64,000 bases of DNA, taken from NCBI GenBank assembly GCA_013821605.1, contig JACDGP010000008.1, positions 1 through 64,000 of the forward strand, read 5' to 3'. Under the pieces are notes generated by a model. The model made no database searches and was not told the DNA's origin. It was given only the letters and a program-made list of their open reading frames with translations. This document shows positions 17,210 through 25,664 of this stretch, piece after piece (position 1 is the stretch's first letter; each line of letters opens with the position of its first letter). Source of the stretch: Herpetosiphonaceae bacterium (lineage in GTDB: Bacteria; Chloroflexota; Chloroflexia; Chloroflexales; Kallotenuaceae). The translations under genes were made by a program, and so were the position numbers.

Positions 17210-19993
17210 ATGATACGAGCTGAGCTGGTCGAGCTAGCGACACAGAACACCGAAGTGGTGCTGACGCGGCTCGGGACGACCGCGGCGGGGCTCTCGTCGC
17301 GGGAAGCTACCACGCGGCTCCGGCGCTCGGGCCCAAATACGCTGATCATCAAACGGCCTATAGTGCTCCGCACGTTACTGTATCCGCTCATTAACCCCAT
17401 GGCATTATTGATTTGGACCGCCGGGCTCATCGCCTTCTTCGGTGAGTCCCTGCTGGCTGCATTCGGCATTTGGTCAGTCAATCTGATCAATGCGCTGTTC
17501 GTGTTATGGCAAGAACGACAAACGATGGGCAGACTCCGCCAGCCCATGTTGCCCATCCAGACGCGGCTGTTACGTGACGGCCTACCAGCGACACTTCCAA
17601 CCCGCGATGTTGTTGCAGGCGACGTATTACTGCTCGAGCCGGGTCCCATTGCTGCAGATGCGTATCTGCTAGCTGCCAACGATCTCCATGTTAATCAAGT
17701 ACTGATCACCGGGACGTCTGTACCAGCTATGAAACGCGTGATGATCGCGGCGGACCTCGGCCAACCGCTGACCGCGTTTCCGAACCTTTTACTGGCTGGC
17801 ACTGTGGTAGAAAGTGGGTCCGGTCAAGCTGTGGTGCTCCGAACCGGCGGGCAGATGTTGCTGGGCCAGTTACTCGCGAGCGTCTTTGCGCCGAAGCAGC
17901 GGCAGAGCCCGCTTCAGCATAGCTTCAGACAGGTTGCACGTACCGTGGCTGTGCTGGCCCTCGGTGCCGGCCTCCTCACGTTTGTCATGCTTGCAGCTAC
18001 CGGGGATTTAAGTCTCCGCAACAGCGTAGTCGTTGGATTGGGCACTATTGTCGCCTTCGTGCCCGAAGGCTTACTGCCGACGATTGCTGGAGCTCTCGCA
18101 TTGGCTCGACGCCGGCTAGCTCGTCATGCCGTACAGGTACGCCGGTCGGCAGGCCTTGACGCACTTGGTGCCATTGATTTCCTGTGTATGGACAAGACCG
18201 GCACGTTGACCCAAAACACAATTACTGCCACGACGATTTGGCTCGAAGGCGAGGAACTTTCTGTTTCAGGTACTGGCTATGGCGTCGACGGTGCATTTTT
18301 GCGCGGGCGAGCTCTCGTGGAGCCCCGAAGCCACCGCACGCTCCAGCAACTTTTGCGGGCCGGCACGTTTGCCGCAACTGCCCGACTCCTTCCTCCCCCG
18401 GTCGGCACGACTCAATGGCTGCCACTGGGCGATCGGACCGAAGCAGCAATCCTTGTAGCGGCGCAGAAAGCCGGCATCGATCCCGGAGCGTTAGTGCAGG
18501 CTGTTCCCGAAACATTGGCGTTAGCCTTCGACTCTGCCCGCGGTTATTCAGCATCGTTGCGACCTGACGGACCACTGTTGATGGCCTACGTCGAAGGAGC
18601 ACCGGCGATCATCCTCGACGGCTGCTCCCACTACATGCTGGATGGCTTGCGACAGCCCCTGACCCCACGTACCATCGGAGCCGTCGACCGGGCCTATCAA
18701 GCGCTGTCGGCACGCGGACTGCGTGTCGTCGCAGTGGCGCAACGCGCGGTTCCGAACCCACAGATCGCCAGTTTGCCTGAGGAGTTTCTCCAGGGCCTGA
18801 CCTTATTGGGACTGGTGGGCTTGACCGATCCACCCCGCCCCGAAGTCACCACGTTGATTGAACGCTGCCGCGCGGCTGGCCTCCGGTTACTCCTCGTCAC
18901 CGGTGATGATCCCGCCGTATCGTTGGATGTGGCTCACAAAGCGGGGTTGATTCACTCTGCGACCACTCAGGTGGTGACGGGCCAGATGATCGCTGCCATG
19001 GATGTCTTGGCGTTACGGCGTATTCTTGCGGCCGGAGAGGTGATCATCGCGCAGGTCAATCCTGGCAACAAGGCTCGCTTAATCGAACTCCTACAGAGCG
19101 ATGGAGCCACTGTTGGCATGCTGGGCGATGGTACGAACGATGCCCCTGCCTTACAGCAAGCCGATGTAGGCATCTTACTTACCGACACAACACCGGGCAT
19201 CGCGCTTGACGCAGCGGACGTAACACTTCCCGCTGGTCGCCCCGATAAACTGATCCTGGCACTGGAAGAAGGCCGCGCAATCTTCGCAAACCTCCGGAAA
19301 CTGCTGACCTATCTGTTCGCACACAACATGGCCGAAGCGTTGATCGTGATTGTCGCGGCACTCCTCCGAGTGCCTCCGCCGCTCCTTGTCCGACAGGTAT
19401 TGGCGATCGATCTCGGCTCCGAAATTCTGCCCGCAGTCGCGCTGGCTGGTGAGCCGCCCGAACCCGCCATTTTGAAACGCCCGCCCCGTGGTCGTAACGT
19501 CGTTGACCGCCGGATGCTTGTTCGCTCGCTGCTCTGGATCGGCGTGATTGAAGGGGCGTTTGCGATGGTGTTGTTCTGTACGGTGCCCTGGCTGCATGGC
19601 TGGCGCCTTGGCCAGCTGTTTCCGGCTGGCCTGGTGTACCGCCAATCAACAACCTTCGCGTTCCTCGGGATCCTCGCCGCGCAGCTAGGGAATGTCTTTG
19701 CCAGTCGCTCTGAACGGGCCTCGATCCGCGAAATCGGCTGGCTCAGTAACCTCAATTTGATCTGGTCAGTGCTGGCAGACCTGGTACTCCTTGCGCTGCT
19801 GCTCTTCGTACCCATCCTGCGCGACTTTTTTGGCTTCGCGCTGCCACCCTTGAACCTGCTCCCCCTATTGCTTGTGCCGCCCTGCGTGGTCTTGCTCGCT
19901 GAAGAAGTGCGCAAGCTCGTTATGCGTCGGTGGGAGGCCCGCGCTGTGCGGCCCAGCACTGTTACTGATCAAATGACTGCCGCGTCCCAGTAG
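17210..19993 (+). CDS. Divergent P2-type (Na,K-ATPase-like) cation ATPase
   Basis: The 927-residue protein has the full P-type ATPase layout: PEGLLP in M4 (285-290), phosphorylation site D328-[15 protein letters not shown] hinge, and about ten membrane segments. M4 PEGLL and the M6 segment IDLGSEILPA resemble P2C (Na,K-ATPase) enzymes. Two key residues differ: the actuator TGES reads TGTS (T169 replaces Glu), and the nucleotide-site KGAP reads E462-GAP. The N-domain FSxxRK motif is also altered to FDSARG. Autophosphorylation residues remain, but dephosphorylation would be expected to be impaired. GGGGGAA precedes the ATG. Neighbours suggest a monovalent cation role. Confidence 0.85.
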   Translation: MIRAELVELATQNTEVVLTRLGTTAAGLSSREATTRLRRSGPNTLIIKRPIVLRTLLYPLINPMALLIWTAGLIAFFGESLLAAFGIWSVNLINALFVLWQERQTMGRLRQPMLPIQTRLLRDGLPATLPTRDVVAGDVLLLEPGPIAADAYLLAANDLHVNQVLITGTSVPAMKRVMIAADLGQPLTAFPNLLLAGTVVESGSGQAVVLRTGGQMLLGQLLASVFAPKQRQSPLQHSFRQVARTVAVLALGAGLLTFVMLAATGDLSLRNSVVVGLGTIVAFVPEGLLPTIAGALALARRRLARHAVQVRRSAGLDALGAIDFLCMDKTGTLTQNTITATTIWLEGEELSVSGTGYGVDGAFLRGRALVEPRSHRTLQQLLRAGTFAATARLLPPPVGTTQWLPLGDRTEAAILVAAQKAGIDPGALVQAVPETLALAFDSARGYSASLRPDGPLLMAYVEGAPAIILDGCSHYMLDGLRQPLTPRTIGAVDRAYQALSARGLRVVAVAQRAVPNPQIASLPEEFLQGLTLLGLVGLTDPPRPEVTTLIERCRAAGLRLLLVTGDDPAVSLDVAHKAGLIHSATTQVVTGQMIAAMDVLALRRILAAGEVIIAQVNPGNKARLIELLQSDGATVGMLGDGTNDAPALQQADVGILLTDTTPGIALDAADVTLPAGRPDKLILALEEGRAIFANLRKLLTYLFAHNMAEALIVIVAALLRVPPPLLVRQVLAIDLGSEILPAVALAGEPPEPAILKRPPRGRNVVDRRMLVRSLLWIGVIEGAFAMVLFCTVPWLHGWRLGQLFPAGLVYRQSTTFAFLGILAAQLGNVFASRSERASIREIGWLSNLNLIWSVLADLVLLALLLFVPILRDFFGFALPPLNLLPLLLVPPCVVLLAEEVRKLVMRRWEARAVRPSTVTDQMTAASQ

Positions 19994-20110
19994 TGTGCGG
20001 TGGTCGGCGCCTCCGTACACTTTCCATATACCGACTCCTGCCACCCATAGCTCTTCCATACATCGCATACGATAAACTGAAGCGGCGAAAGCTTATGCTA
20101 TCGAGGATAC

Positions 20111-20434
20111 ATGGGCATGGGAACAATTGCGCCAACTGAACAGATACCGCCGGGCATAGCCAAAGTTGCGTCGCTGACCTATCATATATTCGCACTGCTA
20201 GGCGAACTTGGTGTCGTGTGGACGGCGATCACGAGCGTGAGCCAGTGGACAGAGTATGCCGCCTTGCTGTTATTTCTCGCCGGGCTGCTCACCTTGGTCT
20301 ATCCGCACGTCGGCACGGATCCGCGCTATACCCGCTGGGTGTGGGGCTGGCCCCGACGCTCCTTGGTACCCTGGCTTGCCCTACTCGTCCTCCTTATTAT
20401 TGTGCTCCTCCGGGTGATTCACCAGCCGCACTAG
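20111..20434 (+). CDS. Small three-helix membrane protein of unknown function
   Basis: The 107-residue product has three hydrophobic segments (about residues 25-45, 50-66 and 85-103) and a loop VGTDPRYTRWVWGWPRRS. I do not recognise the family. The same loop and last helix recur in a broken copy at 23221-23352, beyond the GC-rich cassette. It lies between the P-type ATPase and the truncated third kimA-like gene, all on one strand, so it may belong with K+ transport. Confidence 0.6.
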   Translation: MGMGTIAPTEQIPPGIAKVASLTYHIFALLGELGVVWTAITSVSQWTEYAALLLFLAGLLTLVYPHVGTDPRYTRWVWGWPRRSLVPWLALLVLLIIVLLRVIHQPH

Positions 20435-20554
20435 GGCGTGCGACCCGATTGTGGAGCTGGTATAGTTTATGCACTATAGAAGTCTGCTGCTGGTCAGCGT
20501 TATTATCAGGGTGGGTAGACGCGGTCGACCGGGTTGGCTACGCAAAGGTAACAT

Positions 20555-20887
20555 ATGCCCCTCGCAGACTCATTGTTTGGTCGCCGGCTAGCCACTCACG
20601 AAGAAGAAGAACAACGCGTCGGGGTCCTGGCAGGGATTCCTATGCTCGGCCTAGACGCTCTCTCGTCCTCTGCCTACGGTCCTGAAGCTGCACTGACATT
20701 ACTGCTGCCACTCGGCACGCTTGGCATCGCCTATATCGGACCGATCAGCTTGTTGATCATCGTGCTGTTATGTATTGTGTACCTGTCGTATCGCCAAACA
20801 ATTGCGGCCTATCCTAATGGCGGGGGCTCCTATCAAAGGCGCTATCCTGACAGTTTTAAGGCTATTTGTGCCCGGGTAGCGGCGTAG
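20555..20887 (+). pseudogene. Truncated KimA-like permease (N-terminal fragment)
   Basis: The first 92 codons encode the start of a third KimA/APC-like permease, with D34 and Y41 in LDALSSSAY, then YLSYRQTIAAYPNGGGSY. The homologous protein would continue with about 500 more residues, including the second K+-site motif. After Gln94 the reading continues into 16 unrelated codons and a stop. A GC-rich cassette carrying an integrase begins at about that point. No matching C-terminal part was found on the other side of the cassette. An AAGG site precedes the ATG. The fragment is unlikely to function. Confidence 0.8.
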
Positions 20888-20932
20888 TGTATCAGTAAGG
20901 AAGCGTATGCATTGGCAGTTCAACGGGCTGCC

Positions 20933-21899
20933 TCATGGCTCGGGTCGTGGAAAATGCGGAAGATGCAGCAAGCCGACAGCCTTGCGCTTCGCCACCTCAC
21001 CCCGCCGGTCATACCGCGCCGTCGTCTGCACATTCGCATGGCCCGCCAGTTTTTGCACCGTCGCGATGTCGGCCCCCGCGTCGAGCAGTTCCGAGATGAA
21101 GGTCTGGCGGAGGTCGTGCGGCGAGAACGGCGCCAGGCTGGCCTGCTGCCCACGCTTGGCTAAGGCTTCCATCAGCGATTGCGCCGTCATGGTCCGGATC
21201 GTCACCGTGCCCGCTTTATCCACCGGGCAGAACAGCGCTCCCGGAGGACTCCTGCGGACGGTGATCCAGTCCTGAACGACCGCTGCGGCACCGTCTCCCA
21301 GATACGTCATGCGGTCCTTGCGGCCCTTGCCACTGCGAATCATCAGCATACCCTGCTCACCCACATCGTCACCAAGCTGGAGTGCTGCGACTTCCGCGCG
21401 ACGGAGCCCCGCGCCAGCAAACACGGCGACGAGCGCTCCATCCCGCACACCGGCTGGCGACGCATCGTCGGCACAGACGCGCAACAGGGCCCCGATCTCG
21501 CCCGGCGTCAGCGCCCGCCCTTTGGGCAGCGTCTCGGCCTTGACTCCGGTGAGGTCGACGGCGCGATAATACTCCTCAGCCGGGATCTGGCCCCAGGCGC
21601 CAGGCCTCCCGGAGGACGCCCCGCAGTGCAGCCAAGAGCTTGTTGGCCATCGCCGGCGCATAGCATTCGGCGAGTGCAGCCCGCACGGCCTGCGTGTGCT
21701 GACAGCGGAGCTGCGCCCAGGGCAGTGAGAAGGCATCGTGCTGGCCTGCAGTCAGCAGCGCGGCGATGGTCAGCAGACCACTCTGCATCGTACGGCGGCT
21801 GCCGGGAGCCAATCGTGCCAGATACACGGCAGCGGGATTCTGATCAGTCGGCGCGGTGGTCGGCGCGAGCGTGAAGCGAGGTGATGCCAGTTCAGTCAT
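20933..21899 (-). pseudogene. Tyrosine recombinase (integrase), frameshifted
   Basis: Two frames together encode one tyrosine recombinase. The N-terminal SAM-like part (from ATG at 21899, MTELASP) reads to [17 protein letters not shown], and the catalytic part resumes in another frame at [14 protein letters not shown] single extra base near 21586 explains the shift. The catalytic domain is otherwise complete: Arg in GAGLRRAEV, HDLRQTF, and GHANVQTTARY with the nucleophilic Tyr. The start overlaps the stop of the LLM oxidoreductase gene by 8 bp. A sequencing error at a C/G run is the alternative to a true pseudogene. Confidence 0.8.
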
Positions 21900-22896
21900 T
21901 GTTCTTCTCTTGTGGATATGCAACCGGATGGGCATCACGCTGGCTCGCGTGGATCCGCGGGAGGACGCTCTCGGCGAACAGCTCGATGCCCTCGACGTCG
22001 TCAGCCTCAAACAGCAGCATGAGCTCCTGCACGCCGGCGCGGGCGAGCGCAGCGATCTGGTCGGCAACCTCATGCGGCAACCCCGCGAGGCTCGCCTCCT
22101 CGTCGCGCTGTGCGCGGAGCACCTCCGCGAGTGGTTTGCCAGCATAGTCGGGATGGGTATGGCGCCAGCCCATTCTGCGGTCGAGCTCCTGCGGGTCGCG
22201 TCCGAACTCGACCCGGGTCATCAACGTCCGGCGGACGTCGGCCGGCTGTCGCCCCGCCGCCTGGATGAGGTCGTCGAGCGCAGCGGAATGTGCGCGAAAC
22301 TGCGCCGGCGTCAGATCAAGGGCGTTCCAGCTGTCGGCGTACCGGGCAACGAGGGGTAGGGTCCGCGTGCGGCCGTTGCCGCCGACCAAGATCAGTGGCC
22401 CCGGCGGGCGCGCGGCGCGCGGCAGCACCGCAGCGTCATGGAGTTGGAAGAAGCGGCCGTGATAGGTCACGGGTCCATCCGTGCGCAGCAGGCGCGTCGC
22501 GACCTCGATCCCTTCCTGCAAGCGTGCCCAGCGGACCGGCGCGGCGTCAAAGGGATAGCCCCAGACGTGGTGCTCGTCCGCATTCCAGCCCGCGCCGAGG
22601 CCAAGCACCATCCGGCCACCGCTCAGGTCGTTGATCGCGACTGCCTGCCGGGTGTACAGCACGGGATCGCGCAATGAAATGGGCGAGACGCACGAGCCGA
22701 AGCGAAGACGCTGCGTCTGGGCCGCCACGTAGGTCAGGGCCACCACCAGATCGAGGTGATGTTGGTCAGGCGCGGCGGCGGTGGCGAGGTGGTCGCCGCA
22801 ATATAGGCCGGCATAGCCCAGCTCCTCAGCCAGCCGTGTCACCCGCTGCCACTGTGGCCAGGTGGCACTATCGATCATGATCGAAATGTCAAGCAT
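21892..22896 (-). CDS. LLM-class flavin (F420 or FMN)-dependent oxidoreductase
   Basis: The 334-residue product is a luciferase-like monooxygenase with the family strings [46 protein letters not shown], and [23 protein letters not shown]. Many members use reduced F420 or FMN. The start is set at the ATG at 22896 with GGAGGA just upstream; in-frame extension to 22947 has no family match. GC-rich codon use sets it apart from the island. It overlaps the downstream integrase gene, so both probably arrived together. The substrate is unknown. Confidence 0.85.
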   Translation of the reverse strand: MLDISIMIDSATWPQWQRVTRLAEELGYAGLYCGDHLATAAAPDQHHLDLVVALTYVAAQTQRLRFGSCVSPISLRDPVLYTRQAVAINDLSGGRMVLGLGAGWNADEHHVWGYPFDAAPVRWARLQEGIEVATRLLRTDGPVTYHGRFFQLHDAAVLPRAARPPGPLILVGGNGRTRTLPLVARYADSWNALDLTPAQFRAHSAALDDLIQAAGRQPADVRRTLMTRVEFGRDPQELDRRMGWRHTHPDYAGKPLAEVLRAQRDEEASLAGLPHEVADQIAALARAGVQELMLLFEADDVEGIELFAESVLPRIHASQRDAHPVAYPQEKNND

Positions 22897-23009
22897 CGCT
22901 CCTCCAGCGCGAACCGCGCGTGTCAGCATCCGTTGGATCGATCCCAAGGGGTGACACTGCGTCGCTCATCCTGGTATCATGAATCAGCATCGCTGCGCTG
23001 TCAAGCCAT

Positions 23010-23352
23010 ATGATCCGCCGAAGCCGAAAATGTACCGAGCAGAGGCACCTGAACGGTTACGTCATCGCACTATTACGTCAGGTGGGGATCGAGCCTCGTT
23101 CGCCGCTCGGCCTTGTCCTCGTGGGAGCGAGTATCATCGTGCTTGCGGTGGTCATGCGCTACGACAATGGTAACAGCCTAACAGCCCTGGAACGTATGCC
23201 TGGACCATCTTAATAGTGACCAGCCCAAGCTATTTGTTGGCACTGACCCGCGTTACGCGCGCTGGGTGTGGGGCAAGCCGCGCCGTTCTCTGGTGCCATG
23301 GCTGGCGCTGCTTGTCCTCCTCCTCGTTATGCAGTTGCACTCCAGCCGCTAG
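23010..23352 (+). pseudogene. Degenerate copy of the small membrane protein gene
   Basis: Codons 23221-23352 encode LFVGTDPRYARWVWGKPRRS and a final hydrophobic segment, closely matching the C-terminal half of the 20111-20434 product. This frame has no good start and a stop upstream. A second frame (23010-23213) encodes YVIALLRQVGIEP and a hydrophobic helix that may be the shifted N-terminal half, but that match is weak. The copy lies just right of the GC-rich cassette and is probably broken. Confidence 0.55.
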
Positions 23353-23455
23353 CAGCTACGCACCACCGAAGGCATGACTGTCTAAGGTACCGTCCGGTTA
23401 GGAGGTGGTGAGCGGACGCCAGACCCATATAGTTTTCATATATGTCACGCGGCTT

Positions 23456-23490
23456 AACCATATGGTTTGCCAATACCCACGTCCTATACT
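23456..23490 (+). promoter_or_regulatory. candidate kdp promoter with palindromic operator
   Basis: A perfect 12-bp palindrome AACCATATGGTT (23456-23467) covers the -35 position, 17 bp before TATACT (23485-23490). The -35 hexamer itself is poor (ATGGTT), as expected for an activator-dependent promoter. It lies about 100 nt before the small gene that leads the kdp operon. A KdpE-like regulator is the obvious candidate, by inference. Confidence 0.4.
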
Positions 23491-23503
23491 TGGAACCAGA
23501 TCA

Positions 23504-23558
23504 AGCGTTACGGAACGCTGGCGAAGGTGCCCACAGGCTGTTGATGGTCTGGGGGCAC
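23504..23558 (+). promoter_or_regulatory. two hairpins in the kdp leader
   Basis: Hairpin 1 is AGCGTT (23504-23509), ACGG loop, AACGCT (23514-23519). Hairpin 2 pairs 23527-23536 with 23549-23558: GTGCCC-a-CAG against CTG-g-GGGCAC, with one A/G mismatch and a 12-nt loop. Both lie between the candidate promoter and the AAGGAG site of the first kdp gene. They may regulate leader stability or translation; no known riboswitch class was recognised. Confidence 0.35.
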
Positions 23559-23589
23559 GTTTGTGTGATCTTCGTAAAGGAGACTTCTT

Positions 23590-23691
23590 ATGGTCGACCT
23601 GTTGTGGATCGGACTGTTGCTGCTTTTTTTCATCGCCTCATTTGCTTATGTTTGGGGTTGCACAAAGCTGATATCAGGCAAGGAAACATAG
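23590..23691 (+). CDS. 33-residue one-helix protein upstream of kdpF
   Basis: Tiny gene with AAGGAG 6 nt before the ATG. The product is MVDLLWIG, a hydrophobic stretch of about 20 residues with an internal Tyr-Val-Trp-Gly-Cys, then a polar tail KLISGKET. Similar small hydrophobic proteins are often seen just before kdpF in other bacteria, and their role is unknown. The stop is 4 bp before kdpF, so co-translation is likely. Confidence 0.65.
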   Translation: MVDLLWIGLLLLFFIASFAYVWGCTKLISGKET

Positions 23692-23695
23692 CTCT

Positions 23696-23785
23696 ATGAA
23701 TGTACTCTACATTATCATGGCCGTCGTGTCGGTGCTTTTGTTCGTCTATCTCGGCTATGCACTGCTCAAACCCGAAAAGTTTTGA
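23696..23785 (+). CDS. kdpF: KdpF, small stabilising subunit of the Kdp K+ ATPase
   Basis: The 29-residue single-helix protein ends in GYALLKPEKF, the conserved KdpF tail. KdpF stabilises the KdpABC complex in the membrane. It is the second gene in the operon, 85 bp before kdpA. Its short length is normal for the family. Confidence 0.88.
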   Translation: MNVLYIIMAVVSVLLFVYLGYALLKPEKF

Positions 23786-23870
23786 TTATGTTATGGTCAA
23801 GGGTCAGCCGTTGGACACTGAACACTTTGGTGAGCAACGACTAACCCTTGATACATGACCTGGAGTTGAT

Positions 23871-25619
23871 ATGACTACTCTCGGCTGGCTCCAAATTGCC
23901 ATCTATTTTGCGCTACTTCTCCTGCTGACGAAGCCGCTGGGTGTGTATATGTACCGCGTCTTTACCGGCGAACGCACGTTTATGCATCCGGTCATACGTC
24001 CGCTTGAACGCTTGACGTACCGCTTGATGGCCGTCCGTGAGGATGAGGAACAAGACTGGGTTGGCTACACCGTGGCGGTGTTGCTGTTCAGTTTTGTGGG
24101 TGTGGTCGCTACCTACCTCCAGATGCGCATACAGGCCGGACTGCCGCTCAACTACGGCATGGCCCCTGACGGCAAGACGCCGTTTGCCAACGTGCCTGCT
24201 GGGCCGGCCTTTAATACAGCAGTCAGTTTCTTGACCAATACGAACTGGCAGTCGTACTCTGGCGAGTCGACGATGAGCTATCTAACACAGATGATGCAGC
24301 TCACCTTCCATAACTTCGTATCGGCGGGTGCCGGTGCCGCCGTCGTATTGGCTCTAATCCGTGGCTTGACGCGACGTCAAACAAACAAGCTAGGCAATTT
24401 CTACGTCGATCTCACGCGCTGCATATTATATCTCCTGCTGCCGATTTGCATCGTCTATGCCTTGTTCCTGGTGTCACAAGGCACGATTCAAAATCTGAAG
24501 CCGTACGTTGCTGCCGCGACCATTCAAGGCACGCCCCAGATCGTTCCGATGGGACCAAATGCATCGCAAGAAGCGATCAAGATGCTGGGTATTAATGGTG
24601 GTGGTTTCTTCAACGCGAACTCGGCTCACCCGTTAACCAACCCGAGTCCGCTGACGAACTTTATCGAGATGCTATCGATCTTCAGTCTTCCCGCCGGATT
24701 GACCTATATGTTTGGCCGGATGGTGGGGCGTCAGCGCCAGGGCTGGGCCATTTTTGCCGTCTTCTCAGCCTTGTTCCTAACTGGCGTGGCCGTGACCTAT
24801 CCTGCCGAGGCCGCCGGGAATCCGAACCTGCGCAATGTGGGCGTGGATGACCGGGTGAGCGCTGGGCAAGCCGGTGGCAACATGGAGGGCAAAGAAACCC
24901 GCTTCGGTATCACCCACTCGGCGCTATTCGCGGTTATTACGACGGATGCTTCATGCGGCGCAGTCATCGCGGGCCACGATAGCTTTACCCCACTCGGCGG
25001 CGCGGTCCCGCTGTTCAATATGATGTCGGGTGAGGTGATCTTCGGCGGCGTGGGCTCGGGGCTCTACGGAATGCTGGTCTTTGTGATTGTCGCCGTCTTC
25101 GTCGCTGGATTGATGGTCGGGCGCACACCGGAGTATCTCGGCAAGAAAATCGAAGCTTTCGATATAAAGATGGCGACTCTGGCGATCCTCGTCCCTTCTT
25201 TTGTGATTTTGCTTCTGAGTGCTGTCGCAAGCGTCCTGCCGGCCGGTACATCCAGCATTTTTAACGGTGGTCCGCATGGCTTGAGCGAAATATTGTACGC
25301 CTATTCCTCGGGCGTGGCCAACAATGGCTCTGCCTTCGCCGGCCTAGGCGCGAACACCGACTACTACAACAGCACGATCGGCGTGGCGATGTTCCTGGGA
25401 CGCTTCTTTATTATCATCCCGGTGCTCGCGCTCGCGGGGTCGTTGGCCAGCAAAAAGTTGGTACCTGCATCGTCCGGCACCTTCCCGACCGACGGTCCAT
25501 TGTTTGTGGGTCTGGTCATCGGCGTGGTCGTGATCGTCGGCGGGCTCACCTTCTTCCCGGCACTGGCACTCGGTCCGCTCGTGGATCATCTGCTGATGAA
25601 TGCGGGGCAGCTGTTTTAG
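23871..25619 (+). CDS. kdpA: KdpA, K+-binding channel-like subunit
   Basis: The 582-residue polytopic subunit carries the K+ selectivity filter of the Kdp ATPase. The four P-loop motifs are visible: [28 protein letters not shown] with the following [10 protein letters not shown], and NNGSAFAGL. Length is close to the family norm (about 560-580). GGAG precedes the ATG. It takes up K+ at high affinity together with KdpB, KdpC and KdpF. Confidence 0.97.
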   Translation: MTTLGWLQIAIYFALLLLLTKPLGVYMYRVFTGERTFMHPVIRPLERLTYRLMAVREDEEQDWVGYTVAVLLFSFVGVVATYLQMRIQAGLPLNYGMAPDGKTPFANVPAGPAFNTAVSFLTNTNWQSYSGESTMSYLTQMMQLTFHNFVSAGAGAAVVLALIRGLTRRQTNKLGNFYVDLTRCILYLLLPICIVYALFLVSQGTIQNLKPYVAAATIQGTPQIVPMGPNASQEAIKMLGINGGGFFNANSAHPLTNPSPLTNFIEMLSIFSLPAGLTYMFGRMVGRQRQGWAIFAVFSALFLTGVAVTYPAEAAGNPNLRNVGVDDRVSAGQAGGNMEGKETRFGITHSALFAVITTDASCGAVIAGHDSFTPLGGAVPLFNMMSGEVIFGGVGSGLYGMLVFVIVAVFVAGLMVGRTPEYLGKKIEAFDIKMATLAILVPSFVILLLSAVASVLPAGTSSIFNGGPHGLSEILYAYSSGVANNGSAFAGLGANTDYYNSTIGVAMFLGRFFIIIPVLALAGSLASKKLVPASSGTFPTDGPLFVGLVIGVVVIVGGLTFFPALALGPLVDHLLMNAGQLF

Positions 25620-25664
25620 GCAAAGAGCCATGCGACCTCGTTTTGTTACAACAGGAGAAAACCA

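Larger units (their letters stand above)
20838..22975. mobile_element. GC-rich integrase / LLM oxidoreductase cassette
   Basis: From about 20838 the homology to the third kimA-like gene ends and base composition rises visibly in G and C until about 22975. The segment carries two coupled minus-strand genes, a broken tyrosine integrase and an LLM-class oxidoreductase, whose GC-rich codon use differs from all neighbours. The boundaries are estimates. I found no convincing long direct repeats or attachment site at the ends. Confidence 0.5.

Noticed and set aside
19175-19959. Several overlapping minus-strand frames under the P-type ATPase gene
   Set aside because: They lie opposite conserved ATPase motifs and are His/Arg-rich shadow frames.
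21179-21874. Long plus-strand open frame opposite the integrase
   Set aside because: It is antisense to the integrase, rich in Arg/Pro/Ala as expected for a shadow frame in GC-rich DNA, and has no recognisable domain.
23405-23671. 88-codon frame before kdpF
   Set aside because: It overlaps the leader hairpins and the tiny 33-residue gene, has no domain, and its residues look random.
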